A DNA stretch of 8,125 nt from Bacteroidota bacterium (GCA_004322375.1 SCUC01000636.1:1-8125), one strand, 5' to 3'; positions 1 to 7,113 are shown, counted from the stretch's first letter. The notes: generated from the letters alone by a model not told the origin. Numbers and translations are program-made.

Positions 1-1
1 G

Positions 2-580
2 CTGCGGTTTAAATCCTTGCGTGGAAAGGGAGGAGTGATTGAAAATATTTATATTGACGGCATCCAGATGCGGGCGATTGGGAACGAAGCGCTCTTGTTC
101 GATATGTATTACGGCGAAGGCAGCCCCGAGTTCGTTGCGACAGAAAAAAGCGATGAGAAAACAGTCGAACCGGTAAACGACCGGACGCCCCGCTTTCAAA
201 ATTTTTCTATCAAAAATATCGTCTGCACCGGCGCGAACCGCGCGATATTAATCAACGGGCTGCCGGAAATGCAGGTGAAAAATATTTCTCTTGAAAACGT
301 TTCCATCGCTGCGATGAAGGGTGCGCTCTGTATAGATACAGACAGCATTACATTTACGAACGTTTCGCTTTTCCCGGAAGAAGGTGAAATTGTGACGCTC
401 AAGCAAAGTTCAAATATTACACTAAAAAGCGTTACGTACCCGCAGAATGCCGGGGTGTTTCTTTCTGTCTTCGGAGAGAAGACGAAGAATGTTTTGGTGA
501 AGGACGTGAATCTCAATGATGCCGGCAAACAGATTGTGTTTGGGAAGAATACAAGCAAGGAAGCGGTGATTATTAAGTGA
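2..580 (+). CDS. Glycoside hydrolase family 28 (polygalacturonase-like), C-terminal part, 5' truncated by window edge
   Basis: The open frame enters from the left edge, so the start, signal peptide and catalytic aspartates lie outside the window. The first visible residues read LRFKSLRGKGGVIENI. This matches the last conserved GH28 block, the R-x-K substrate-binding motif followed by a GRGG-V-NI strand. The rest is a series of short beta-strand repeats (NFSIKNIVCTG, VKNISLENVSI, NITLKSVTYP, VKDVNL), as expected for the C-terminal turns of a right-handed parallel beta-helix. About 192 residues are present, ending at TGA 578-580. GH28 enzymes hydrolyse alpha-1,4-galacturonan or related pectic linkages, usually outside the cytoplasm. 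The downstream pectinesterase and uronate transporter support a pectin role. Exo-polygalacturonase, rhamnogalacturonase and xylogalacturonase cannot be told apart from this fragment. A TTG at position 17 is internal to the motif and is not a start. Confidence 0.85.
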   Translation: MRFKSLRGKGGVIENIYIDGIQMRAIGNEALLFDMYYGEGSPEFVATEKSDEKTVEPVNDRTPRFQNFSIKNIVCTGANRAILINGLPEMQVKNISLENVSIAAMKGALCIDTDSITFTNVSLFPEEGEIVTLKQSSNITLKSVTYPQNAGVFLSVFGEKTKNVLVKDVNLNDAGKQIVFGKNTSKEAVIIK

Positions 581-621
581 AGATGCACTATAGGAAAAAT
601 ATGGGTTGCACCAAAAGCCTG

Positions 622-698
622 ATTGCTCGTTTCTGCGTCCTCGCAGAAACAACGAAACCAAATCGTATTTTTCACTCTGCGAGGACGCAGAGTGGAGC
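622..698. repeat. Double-hairpin repeat element, copy 1
   Basis: Two perfect 9-bp hairpins lie side by side. The first is GTTTCTGCG (629-637), loop TCCT, CGCAGAAAC (642-650). The second is CACTCTGCG (673-681), loop AGGA, CGCAGAGTG (686-694). The core of the second is nearly the reverse complement of the first, so the whole unit is also a larger inverted repeat. A related unit lies at 7114-7190 with the same first hairpin, spacing within 3 nt and the same GTGGAGC right end. It is a dispersed palindromic element of unknown type and may be a small non-autonomous mobile repeat. The chance reading frame through it looks unlike protein. Confidence 0.75.
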
Positions 699-706
699 TA
701 GGGATA

Positions 707-775
707 ATACCGTAAAAGAATTTTGTTTTGTGGCGGATCGGGAGTTGGAACTTCCTACAGGACCGGTATTCTTTT
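707..775. repeat. Small imperfect stem enclosing a GGGAGT-type hairpin
   Basis: AAAAGAAT (714-721) is the reverse complement of ATTCTTTT (768-775). ATACCG (707-712) and CGGTAT (764-769) form an alternative pairing. Between them GGGAGTTGGAACTTCC (740-755) folds back on itself with one G-T pair. A similar hairpin stands at 926-940, on the far side of the palindromic element at 774-889. The function is unknown. It may be part of a nested repeat cluster. Confidence 0.4.
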
Positions 776-889
776 GTCATTCCCGCGAAGGTCGCCTTTG
801 GCGAACCTCGTCAAAGACGGGCGGGAATCCAATCATTCTCTCGATTTCTACAGATAATGATTGGATACCTGCTTTCGCAGGTATGACAA
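774..889. repeat. Dispersed palindromic intergenic element of the 'WIPAFAGMT' (IPAKAGIQ) type
   Basis: The ends are inverted: TTGTCAT (774-780) and ATGACAA (883-889). Inside, TCCAATCATT (828-837) is the exact reverse complement of AATGATTGGA (856-865). Each half carries its own arm: CCCGCGAAGG with CGGGCGGG on the left, and the CCTGCTTTCGCAGG hairpin (868-881) on the right. Translated in the + frame it gives the string CHSREG...GGNPII...DNDWIPAFAGMT. This is the familiar spurious peptide from a short repeat found between genes in many bacterial genomes. The middle of the left half (about 791-820) is imperfect and looks worn or extended. It is not coding, despite the open frame across it. Confidence 0.8.
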
Positions 890-925
890 TGCTTCTTTTT
901 AGAAAGCTCAACATTACAATTGGGA

Positions 926-940
926 GGGAGTTCTACTCCC
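926..940. repeat. Small hairpin GGGAGT-TCT-ACTCCC
   Basis: A perfect 6-bp stem with a 3-nt loop lies just upstream of the probable ribosome-binding site of the pectinesterase gene (GAAGGA, 945-950). It resembles the hairpin at 740-755, and both are followed by a GACC sequence. It may be a repeat fragment, or it may affect translation initiation of the next gene. Confidence 0.4.
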
Positions 941-957
941 GACCGAAGGATAGCTTA

Positions 958-2244
958 TTGTTGGCATGTGTATTTTGGTTAATGGTTATCTTCCTCAGTC
1001 ATTCCCTCGTTGCGAAAGAGCGGGCTGACGCTATTGTGGCAAAGGATGGCAGCGGGCAATTTACTTCGATTCAAGCCGCGATTGATGCAATTCCTGATAC
1101 CAGAGAACGGCTCTGGCTCATCCTGATTAAGAACGGAATGTATAACGAGAAAATATTCATTCGGAAAAGCAACATCGCACTGGTAGGCGAGCATAAAGAT
1201 ACGACAAGAATTGTCTATGCCGAGCTGCGCGAGAACTGGAACAGGGACCACAACGGCAGCGATTGGGGAGCCGGCGTGGTGAATATAGATACGAACGCCA
1301 ACGACGTCATTCTCGCAAATCTCACCGTGTATAACAATTACGGTTCGTTGTACGGCGCGTTTAACAAGCATCAGTTTGCAGTACGCGGGTTCGGAACGCG
1401 GACAAGCATTCTCCATTGCAATATCGTTTCCGATGGGGGTGATGCGCTGAGCTTGTGGAATAAGCAAACAGGCATGTATTATCACGCCGATTGTTATTTT
1501 GAAGGCTGGGTGGATTTCGTTTGCCCGCGCGGGTGGTGCTACATTACTAATTCTAAATTTTTCGGTCACAACAAGCCGAGCGCGAGCATCTGGCACGATG
1601 GCAGCAACGACAAGAGCCAAAAATTTGTTATCACAAATTCTTTCTTTGATGGGGTTTCGGGGTTCCCCTTAGGAAGGAATCATCTTGACGCGGCTATTTA
1701 CTTGATCAATTGCAGGTTCTCTGCAAACATGGCTGACCGTCCTTTTTTCCGTCCTCCATCAAGCCCGAGAGAATGGCAGTGGGGCGACAGGCATTACTTT
1801 TACAACTGTCATCGCGAGTGGGGAGATTATGCGTGGTTCAAGGATAATGTAGAGACTGCGGAGAATACACTAACGCCTGAGAACATCACGGCGAAATGGA
1901 CATTTGACGGAAAATGGAACCCTGAACAAACGATGCCGGCGGTTCTTCCGTTTGCAAGTATTCCCTCGCCTGCAAATAAAGGAATAGTTGTACCTGCTTC
2001 AACAAATACGCTGCGATGGATTGGCGGGCGCAATGCAGTTTCGTATAATGTGTATTTTGGAACAGATAGCATCCCCTCCTTTGCAGGAAATCGAAAAGAA
2101 ACATGGTACGTCACGGCCAATCTCGCTGAACAAACAGTGTACAACTGGCGTGTTGACGTTGTAACCGAAGACGATACACTGCAAGGAGTAGAGTGGCAGT
2201 TTACCACAAGCGCTACTTCAATAATTCAAGATGACCCCAAATAA
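958..2244 (+). CDS. Secreted pectinesterase (carbohydrate esterase family 8) with C-terminal Fn3-like domain
   Basis: Pectin methylesterases remove methyl groups from homogalacturonan. I place the start at TTG 958, because GAAGGA (945-950) sits 7 nt upstream and translation from there begins with a hydrophobic signal segment (LACVFWLMVIFLSHSLVA). ATG 982 and ATG 889 are alternatives. The frame is open back to 577, but that part runs through repeats. With this start the product has 428 residues. CE8 blocks appear in order: VAKDGSGQFTSIQAAIDAIP, then KNGMYNEKI (59-67), HQFAV (138-142), DGGDALSL with Asp162, GWVDFV with Asp186, and LGRNH with Arg240. The two catalytic aspartates and the arginine are kept. 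The usual Gln-Asp-Thr is Gly-Asp-Ala and LGRPW is LGRNH, which places it in a divergent bacterial branch. Residues of about 345-420 (NTLRWIGG...YNVYFGT...YNWRVDVV) look like a fibronectin type III domain. The extracellular or periplasmic site is inferred from the signal segment. Confidence 0.85.
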   Translation: MLACVFWLMVIFLSHSLVAKERADAIVAKDGSGQFTSIQAAIDAIPDTRERLWLILIKNGMYNEKIFIRKSNIALVGEHKDTTRIVYAELRENWNRDHNGSDWGAGVVNIDTNANDVILANLTVYNNYGSLYGAFNKHQFAVRGFGTRTSILHCNIVSDGGDALSLWNKQTGMYYHADCYFEGWVDFVCPRGWCYITNSKFFGHNKPSASIWHDGSNDKSQKFVITNSFFDGVSGFPLGRNHLDAAIYLINCRFSANMADRPFFRPPSSPREWQWGDRHYFYNCHREWGDYAWFKDNVETAENTLTPENITAKWTFDGKWNPEQTMPAVLPFASIPSPANKGIVVPASTNTLRWIGGRNAVSYNVYFGTDSIPSFAGNRKETWYVTANLAEQTVYNWRVDVVTEDDTLQGVEWQFTTSATSIIQDDPK

Positions 2245-2249
2245 GTATA

Positions 2250-2379
2250 AGAAGCTTTTGCAAAACCTCAAGAGAACAGAACTCCGACTTCTTCAGCATT
2301 AAATTTTGATGAAAATTCAAAGACTTCATCTTCATCTAAGTACAGAAGTCAGAGTTCGATTGGTTTTTCGAAGGCTTCT
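2250..2379. repeat. 130-nt fold-back (long imperfect inverted repeat) between pectinesterase and transporter genes
   Basis: The outer arms 2250-2267 (AGAAGCTTTTGCAAAACC) and 2362-2379 (GGTTTTTCGAAGGCTTCT) pair at 15 of 18 positions. The inner arms 2278-2292 (AGAACTCCGACTTCT) and 2344-2358 (AGAAGTCAGAGTTCG) pair at 13 of 15. The AT-rich centre contains the smaller hairpin ATTTTGATGAAAAT. It begins 6 nt after the pectinesterase stop and ends just before the transporter's ribosome-binding site. It could be a small inverted-repeat mobile element, an mRNA-stabilising or processing structure, or an attenuating stem. The sequence does not decide between these. There is no run of T typical of a simple intrinsic terminator. 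Confidence 0.65.
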
Positions 2380-2404
2380 ATAAGGAAAAAGGAAAATTAT
2401 ATTT

Positions 2405-3694
2405 ATGAGCAATCAAGAATCAAACACCGTTCCTCAATCTGCCATCCTCAAGCCGGGTGGAAGGTATCGCTGGACAATATGCGCGTTGTTGTTTTTCGCG
2501 ACGACAATCAATTACATTGATAGGCAGGTGCTGGGAATCCTTGCCCCGACTCTTCAGCATGAAATCGGGTGGAATGAAATAGAGTACGGATACATCGTAA
2601 CGGCATTTCAAGCGGCGTATGCAATCGGGTTGCTTATCGTTGGCAGGCTGATGGACGTGCTGGGAACAAAAATCGGATATTCTGTCGCAATGGTTATCTG
2701 GAGCATCGCGGCCATGGCGCATGCGCTTGCGCGTACAGTGTTTGGATTCGGGACTGCGCGGTTCGCTCTTGGTTTCGGAGAAGCAGGCAATTTTCCGGCT
2801 GCCATCAAGACTATCGCTGAATGGTTCCCCAAGAAAGAACGCGCGCTGGCAACGGGCATCTTCAACGCAGGCTCGAATGTTGGCGCGATTGTTGCCCCTC
2901 TTGCCGTTCCCTGGCTGACGATAACCTACGGCTGGCAGGAAGCGTTTATCGTAACAGGCGCGATTGGATTTATCTGGCTTATCTTCTGGTTCTGGCTTTA
3001 CGAGATTCCTCAGAAGCAGAAAAAACTATCGCAGGAAGAATTTAATTATATTCACAGCGATCCGCCGGAACAGATGGAGAAAATTCCCTGGACAAAACTA
3101 ATGACCTATAGAGAAACATGGGCATTCGCGATTGCAAAATTTTTAACCGATCCTATCTGGTGGTTTTACTTATACTGGGTTCCTAAATTTCTCAATAAGA
3201 CATACGGATTAACGTTGGATAAAATTGGTCCACCGCTCGTCGTCATTTATCTTCTTGCGGATGTCGGCAGTGTTGGCGGCGGATGGCTTTCTTCTGCATT
3301 TATCAAGCGCGGCTGGAGCGTGAATAAAGGACGAAAGACCGCAATGTTGATATGCGCGATTGCGGTTGTTCCTATTGTGTTCGCATCGCAGGCTGCTTCG
3401 GTATGGACTGCAGTTGCGCTTATCGGTCTTGCCACGGCAGCGCATCAAGGCTGGTCGGCAAATCTATTTACGACGACCTCGGATATGTTTCCCCGCAGGG
3501 CAATCGGCTCTGTAGTAGGATTTGGCGGCATGGCTGGCTCCATCGGGGGGATGTTGATTGCTACCGCTGCGGGATTTATTCTCGAGCTAACGGGAAGTTA
3601 TGTACTGTTGTTTATTATCGCCGGCTCCGCGTATCTCATTGCGCTTGCCATTCTCCAATTCATGGTCCCGAAATTATCGGAAGTGAAGCTATGA
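2405..3694 (+). CDS. exuT: MFS hexuronate (galacturonate/glucuronate) transporter, ExuT-like
   Basis: The predicted product has 429 residues, the normal size for a 12-helix major facilitator of the anion:cation symporter (ACS) family, which includes ExuT. Family features are visible. There is an N-terminal RWTICALLFFATTINYIDRQ helix 1 with the NYIDR motif (36-40). The MFS loop 2-3 signature GRLMDVLGTKIG lies at 80-91. GEAGNFPAAIKTIAEWFPKKERA (from 125) is the ACS/hexuronate hallmark in helix 4 and the loop after it. A long cytoplasmic loop around 200-230 separates the two halves. It is expected to bring galacturonate and glucuronate across the inner membrane by proton symport. The start at ATG 2405 is supported by AAAGGA (2388-2393), 11 nt upstream. 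The stop overlaps the next gene's ATG in an ATGA, pointing to translational coupling with the uronate reductase. Exact substrate preference cannot be read from sequence. Confidence 0.88.
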   Translation: MSNQESNTVPQSAILKPGGRYRWTICALLFFATTINYIDRQVLGILAPTLQHEIGWNEIEYGYIVTAFQAAYAIGLLIVGRLMDVLGTKIGYSVAMVIWSIAAMAHALARTVFGFGTARFALGFGEAGNFPAAIKTIAEWFPKKERALATGIFNAGSNVGAIVAPLAVPWLTITYGWQEAFIVTGAIGFIWLIFWFWLYEIPQKQKKLSQEEFNYIHSDPPEQMEKIPWTKLMTYRETWAFAIAKFLTDPIWWFYLYWVPKFLNKTYGLTLDKIGPPLVVIYLLADVGSVGGGWLSSAFIKRGWSVNKGRKTAMLICAIAVVPIVFASQAASVWTAVALIGLATAAHQGWSANLFTTTSDMFPRRAIGSVVGFGGMAGSIGGMLIATAAGFILELTGSYVLLFIIAGSAYLIALAILQFMVPKLSEVKL

Positions 3695-4542
3695 AAAAAT
3701 TTGTATTCGATGATCTGAACGGGAAGGTTTGCGTTATTACCGGAGGCAGGGGCGTGATAGGAAAATCGCTTTGTGAAGGATTGCTATCTTCCGGAGTGAA
3801 GATTGCTATCACGGGGAGGAACAAATCTCAGGTGGAGAAAGCTGCATCGGCATTACAGAAGAAATACAAGGTGAAATGCATTGGCGTGGAAGCGAATATA
3901 CTCGACAAAGAATCGCTGCTGCGAGCGAAGGAACACATCAACAAGAAGCTGGGGACGATTGATTTTCTCATCAATTGCGCAGGCGGAAATTCTCCAAAAG
4001 CCACAACGAAAATGGAAACGATGCAGAAAGAATCAAAGAGCAATCTTGAACAGTCATTTTTCGGATTGGACATTAACGGGTTCAGGGAAGTGTTTGATTT
4101 AAATTTCCTCGGCACCGTTCTTCCGACAATGATATTTTCTCAAGATATGGTTGCCAAAGGAGGGGGAGTAATTCTTAATGTTTCCTCGATGAATTCGTTT
4201 CGCCCTCTGACGAAAATTCCGGCATACTCCGCCGCGAAAGCTTCGATTAATAATTTTACCGAGTGGCTTGCCGTGCATCTGGCAGGCGTGAACATTCGGG
4301 TGAATGCTATTGCCCCCGGATTTTTCCTGACAGACCAAAACAGGTTTCTTTTAGTTGATGAAAAAACAGGTAGATTAACTCCTCGCGGAAATAAAATTCT
4401 CGCCGCGACGCCGATGGGAAGGTTCGGAACGCCGGAAGAACTGCAGGGGATTACGCTTTTTTTACTTTCAGAGAGTTCACGCTTTATTACCGGCGTTGTC
4501 ATCCCGGTAGATGGCGGTTTTAATGCGTATTCAGGTGTGTAA
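3691..4542 (+). CDS. uxuB: D-mannonate oxidoreductase / fructuronate reductase, short-chain dehydrogenase type (UxuB-like)
   Basis: This 283-residue short-chain dehydrogenase/reductase most resembles the SDR-type UxuB of Bacillus and Bacteroidetes, which reduces D-fructuronate to D-mannonate with NADH. Visible motifs are the cofactor glycine motif TGGRGVIG (17-24), NCAGGN (95-100), Asn138 in the LNFLGT strand, the catalytic Ser166 in NVSSMNSF, and Tyr179/Lys183 in YSAAK. The cofactor loop has ITGRN (40-44). The ...APGFFLTDQNRFLL...GRLTPRGNKILAATPMGRFG segment, with its long lid after the PGFF, and the C-terminal GGFNAYSGV are typical of the mannonate group. The start is ATG 3691, overlapping the transporter stop by 4 nt. 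The frame is open further upstream to 3352, but that part lies inside the transporter gene and is not SDR-like. Only the specificity, fructuronate against another keto-sugar acid, is open. Confidence 0.82.
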   Translation: MKKFVFDDLNGKVCVITGGRGVIGKSLCEGLLSSGVKIAITGRNKSQVEKAASALQKKYKVKCIGVEANILDKESLLRAKEHINKKLGTIDFLINCAGGNSPKATTKMETMQKESKSNLEQSFFGLDINGFREVFDLNFLGTVLPTMIFSQDMVAKGGGVILNVSSMNSFRPLTKIPAYSAAKASINNFTEWLAVHLAGVNIRVNAIAPGFFLTDQNRFLLVDEKTGRLTPRGNKILAATPMGRFGTPEELQGITLFLLSESSRFITGVVIPVDGGFNAYSGV

Positions 4543-4547
4543 CGATC

Positions 4548-5825
4548 ATGATACTCTACAGCAAAGGCTCTCGCACTGAAACATTGACAAACCGGGATTT
4601 GAAAGCGGGTCTGTTTAGCGCGCTTGATACGCTGGGTGCAAAAACAAGAGTGCTGGCAATCCCGCCCGATATTACTCGATACCATTCACATGCGGGAGTC
4701 CTGACTGAATTTGCATGGGAATACTATGGCGAACAGTTACGCGATGTGCTTCCTGCTATCGGCACACATTATCCGATGACTGAAAAAGAAATTGAAGGAA
4801 TGTTTGGCGCAATCCCTCAACATCTTTTTCGTATCCACGATTGGCGTCAGGGGATTACGACCCTGGGTGAAGTTCCCGCGGAATATGTGCGAGGAGTTTC
4901 CGATGGCGCAGTTGAATACGATATTCCTATTCAGGTGGATAGCCTGCTTGTGGAGAAGGAATACGACCTTATTCTTTCTCTCGGACAGGTTGTGCCGCAC
5001 GAGGTTATCGGGATGGCGGGATACAATAAAAATGTGTTTGTCGGAGCGGGAGGGAGAGAGGTGATTAATAAAACTCACTTCCTTGGAGCGGCGTATGGCA
5101 TGGAACGCATTATGGGACGGGCAGATTCGCCCGTGCGAAGCGTTCTCAACTACGGTTCGGAACATTTCGCTCATCATTTACCGATTGTGTATGTCTTGAC
5201 TGTTGTCGGCGTGGATAGTGAGGGGAAATTTGGAACGCGGGGATTATTCATCGGTGATGATATCGAGTGTTTTCAACGCGCAGCCGAGCTTTCACTCGAA
5301 GTTAATTTTGAATTGCTCGATGTGCCGTTGAAAAAAGTTGTTGTGTACCTCAATCCATTTGAATATAAAAGCACATGGTTAGGAAATAAAAGCATTTACC
5401 GTACCCGCATGGCGATTGCCGATGGGGGCGAGCTGATTGTGCTGGCGCCGGGGCTTGCTCAGTTCGGGGAGGATGAAGGAATTGATGCGCTCATACGTAA
5501 ATACGGGTATGTTGGAACTCCGCGCGTTCTTGAGTTGGTGAAACAGAACGAGGATGTACAGCAGAACCTGAGCGCTGCTGCGCATCTTATTCATGGCTCA
5601 TCCGAAGGTCGTTTTACCATCACCTATGCGACAGAGAAACTATCGAAAAGAGAGATTGAAAGCGTCAATTTCAATTATGCGCCGTTAGAAGCGATGATGC
5701 AAAAGTATAACCCTCCCAGGTTGAAAGAAGGAAGAAATACTCTGCCGGACGGCGAAGAAATATTTTTCATCTCGAATCCGGGGCTTGGGTTGTGGTCAAC
5801 AAGAAGCCGGTTTTTCCCGGATTGA
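4548..5825 (+). CDS. LarA-family nickel-dependent 2-hydroxyacid racemase/epimerase (DUF2088), candidate mannonate/gluconate 2-epimerase
   Basis: The product has 425 residues, the usual LarA length. Key positions of lactate racemase are all present with the right spacing. Arg44 lies in PPDITR and His74 in IGTHYPMTEKE. His151, Lys161 and His177 lie in HEVIGMAGYNK...THF. The 10- and 16-residue intervals His-Lys-His equal those of LarA His174-Lys184-His200. In LarA, Lys184 carries the nickel-pincer nucleotide, His200 binds nickel, and His108 and His174 move the proton. The family is now known to include malate racemases and a D-gluconate 2-epimerase, among others. The gene starts 5 nt after uxuB and so belongs to the uronate operon. 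The natural inference is a C2 epimerase on an aldonate such as mannonate, but this is not proven. No larB, larC or larE cofactor genes are in the window. The Shine-Dalgarno sequence is weak (AGGTG near 4534), which fits coupled translation. Confidence 0.85.
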   Translation: MILYSKGSRTETLTNRDLKAGLFSALDTLGAKTRVLAIPPDITRYHSHAGVLTEFAWEYYGEQLRDVLPAIGTHYPMTEKEIEGMFGAIPQHLFRIHDWRQGITTLGEVPAEYVRGVSDGAVEYDIPIQVDSLLVEKEYDLILSLGQVVPHEVIGMAGYNKNVFVGAGGREVINKTHFLGAAYGMERIMGRADSPVRSVLNYGSEHFAHHLPIVYVLTVVGVDSEGKFGTRGLFIGDDIECFQRAAELSLEVNFELLDVPLKKVVVYLNPFEYKSTWLGNKSIYRTRMAIADGGELIVLAPGLAQFGEDEGIDALIRKYGYVGTPRVLELVKQNEDVQQNLSAAAHLIHGSSEGRFTITYATEKLSKREIESVNFNYAPLEAMMQKYNPPRLKEGRNTLPDGEEIFFISNPGLGLWSTRSRFFPD

Positions 5826-5844
5826 AGAAGCGAAAAAAAAGATA

Positions 5845-6993
5845 ATGAGCGCCATCACGATAGTCGCGGACAATAAGATTCCGTTCCTGCAAGGAGCGTT
5901 AGAATCTCACGCAGATATTCGATATTTGCCGGCTAAGGAAATTACGCATGAGCGGGTGAAAGACGCCGATGCTCTCATCATTCGCACGCGGACGGTATGT
6001 AATGCGGAATTGCTGGAACATACAAACGTGAAATTTATCGCAACCGCGACAATCGGGTACGATCATATTGACGCATCGTATTGTCGTGAAAACAATATCC
6101 GGTGGGTGAGTGCGCCGGGATGTAATTCTTCGTCAGTGATGCAATACGTTGCTTCTGCGCTGCTGGCTCTTGCAAAGGAAAAATCTGTAGATCTTTCGAA
6201 GCGAACCCTAGGCATCGTCGGCGTTGGCAACGTCGGGAAGAAGGTAGCGCGGCTTGCGGAACTGTTGGGCATGGACGTACTGTGCAATGACCCTCCCCGG
6301 ATGAGAACGGAGAGCGGTCTGGATTTCGTTTCGCTTGACGAGATACTCGCAGAGTGCGATATCATCACGCTGCACGTTCCTCTGACGCATCAAGGAGCGG
6401 ACACGACCTATCGCCTTGTGAATGAAGATTTTTTTTCACAGGTAAAGAAGGGAACAATATTACTCAATACGTCGCGCGGCGCGGTTGTAGATTCTTCAGC
6501 GCTCAAACAAGCAATCAAGTCGGGAACGGTAGGAGCGACAATTCTTGATGTCTGGGAACACGAACCGGAGATTGACAGGGAATTATTACAGCTGGTGGAC
6601 ATCGCGACGCCCCATATTGCCGGGTACTCAGCAGATGGCAAAGCGAACGGAACATCGGTGTGCGTGCGCGCCGTTAGCGATTTTTTTAACCTTGAGATGC
6701 CTGCATCGTGGTATCCTGAGATACCGCAGGCGCTTCAAGCTATGAATATCGTAATCTATGGCAACGGGAAGTCGCTTCAAGAAATTCTTTATGAAGCATG
6801 TCTCAGAACCTATGATATTCGATTTGATGATGCGAAGTTGAGACAATCGCCTGAAACATTCGAGCAACAGAGAAGCGATTATTATGTGCGACGCGAGTTC
6901 CCGTGCTATGAAATTGTATTACAACACCCGGAACGCGAAGCGGAATTCGCTCTTCGCAATCTCGGGTTTACCTTAATAAACACTGAGCAATAA
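5845..6993 (+). CDS. pdxB: 4-phosphoerythronate dehydrogenase family protein (PdxB-like D-2-hydroxyacid dehydrogenase)
   Basis: From ATG 5845 the product has 382 residues, close to E. coli PdxB (378). Domain order fits. The N-terminal substrate half has ADALIIRTRT and VKFIATATIGYDHID, with APGCNSSSV. A Rossmann fold carries GIVGVGNVG (123-131) and the NDPPR element whose Asp149 marks NAD use. The catalytic Arg211 (TSRGAVVD), Glu240 (EHEPE) and His257 (TPHIAGYS) sit 3 positions from their E. coli equivalents. The segment DGKANGTS follows. The C-terminal region of about 290-382 (RFDDAKLRQSP...FEQQRSDYYVRREFP) matches the PdxB dimerisation domain, absent from ordinary hydroxyacid dehydrogenases. 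PdxB oxidises 4-phosphoerythronate in pyridoxal phosphate synthesis. The gene follows the LarA homologue by 19 nt, an unusual place for a vitamin gene. ATG 5785 in the same frame is rejected because it overlaps the LarA gene and adds a non-family extension. Confidence 0.85.
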   Translation: MSAITIVADNKIPFLQGALESHADIRYLPAKEITHERVKDADALIIRTRTVCNAELLEHTNVKFIATATIGYDHIDASYCRENNIRWVSAPGCNSSSVMQYVASALLALAKEKSVDLSKRTLGIVGVGNVGKKVARLAELLGMDVLCNDPPRMRTESGLDFVSLDEILAECDIITLHVPLTHQGADTTYRLVNEDFFSQVKKGTILLNTSRGAVVDSSALKQAIKSGTVGATILDVWEHEPEIDRELLQLVDIATPHIAGYSADGKANGTSVCVRAVSDFFNLEMPASWYPEIPQALQAMNIVIYGNGKSLQEILYEACLRTYDIRFDDAKLRQSPETFEQQRSDYYVRREFPCYEIVLQHPEREAEFALRNLGFTLINTEQ

Positions 6994-7048
6994 ATGATTT
7001 TACATAGACTGTTTTCGTACTCATAGTTTCAAGTATGTCTCTGAACTC

Positions 7049-7099
7049 AACCCCTCTAGCCTACGGGTCGTAAACGAGGTCATAGACCCTCAAGAGGTT
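7049..7099 (+). terminator. Possible terminator or processed hairpin after pdxB-like gene
   Basis: AACCCCTCT (7049-7057) pairs with AGAGGTT (7093-7099), leaving a CC bulge. Inside, GGGTC (7065-7069) pairs with GACCC (7085-7089) around a 15-nt loop. The strand runs on as GGTTTTCTAAAA, a short T-rich tail. It is in the right place to end the operon, 56 nt after the stop at 6993. The stem is imperfect and the T-run short, so an intrinsic terminator is only a possibility. Confidence 0.35.
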
Positions 7100-7113
7100 T
7101 TCTAAAAAGTTCC

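Noticed and set aside
196..780. Open frame on the - strand opposite the GH28 gene and the repeats
   Set aside because: It crosses from the antisense of a conserved beta-helix protein into repeat sequence, so it is a chance frame.
979..1620. Long open frame on the - strand opposite the pectinesterase
   Set aside because: It is the antisense shadow of the CE8 core, whose + strand motifs are clear. The translated product has no recognisable family features and no good ribosome-binding site was seen.
3352..3690. N-terminal extension of the SDR gene
   Set aside because: The frame is open upstream of ATG 3691 but lies entirely within the transporter gene. The extension is cysteine-rich and unlike any SDR, and ATG 3691 forms a normal 4-nt ATGA overlap.
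4140..4685. Open frame on the - strand opposite uxuB and the LarA homologue
   Set aside because: It spans the antisense of two well-supported genes and shows no motif of its own.
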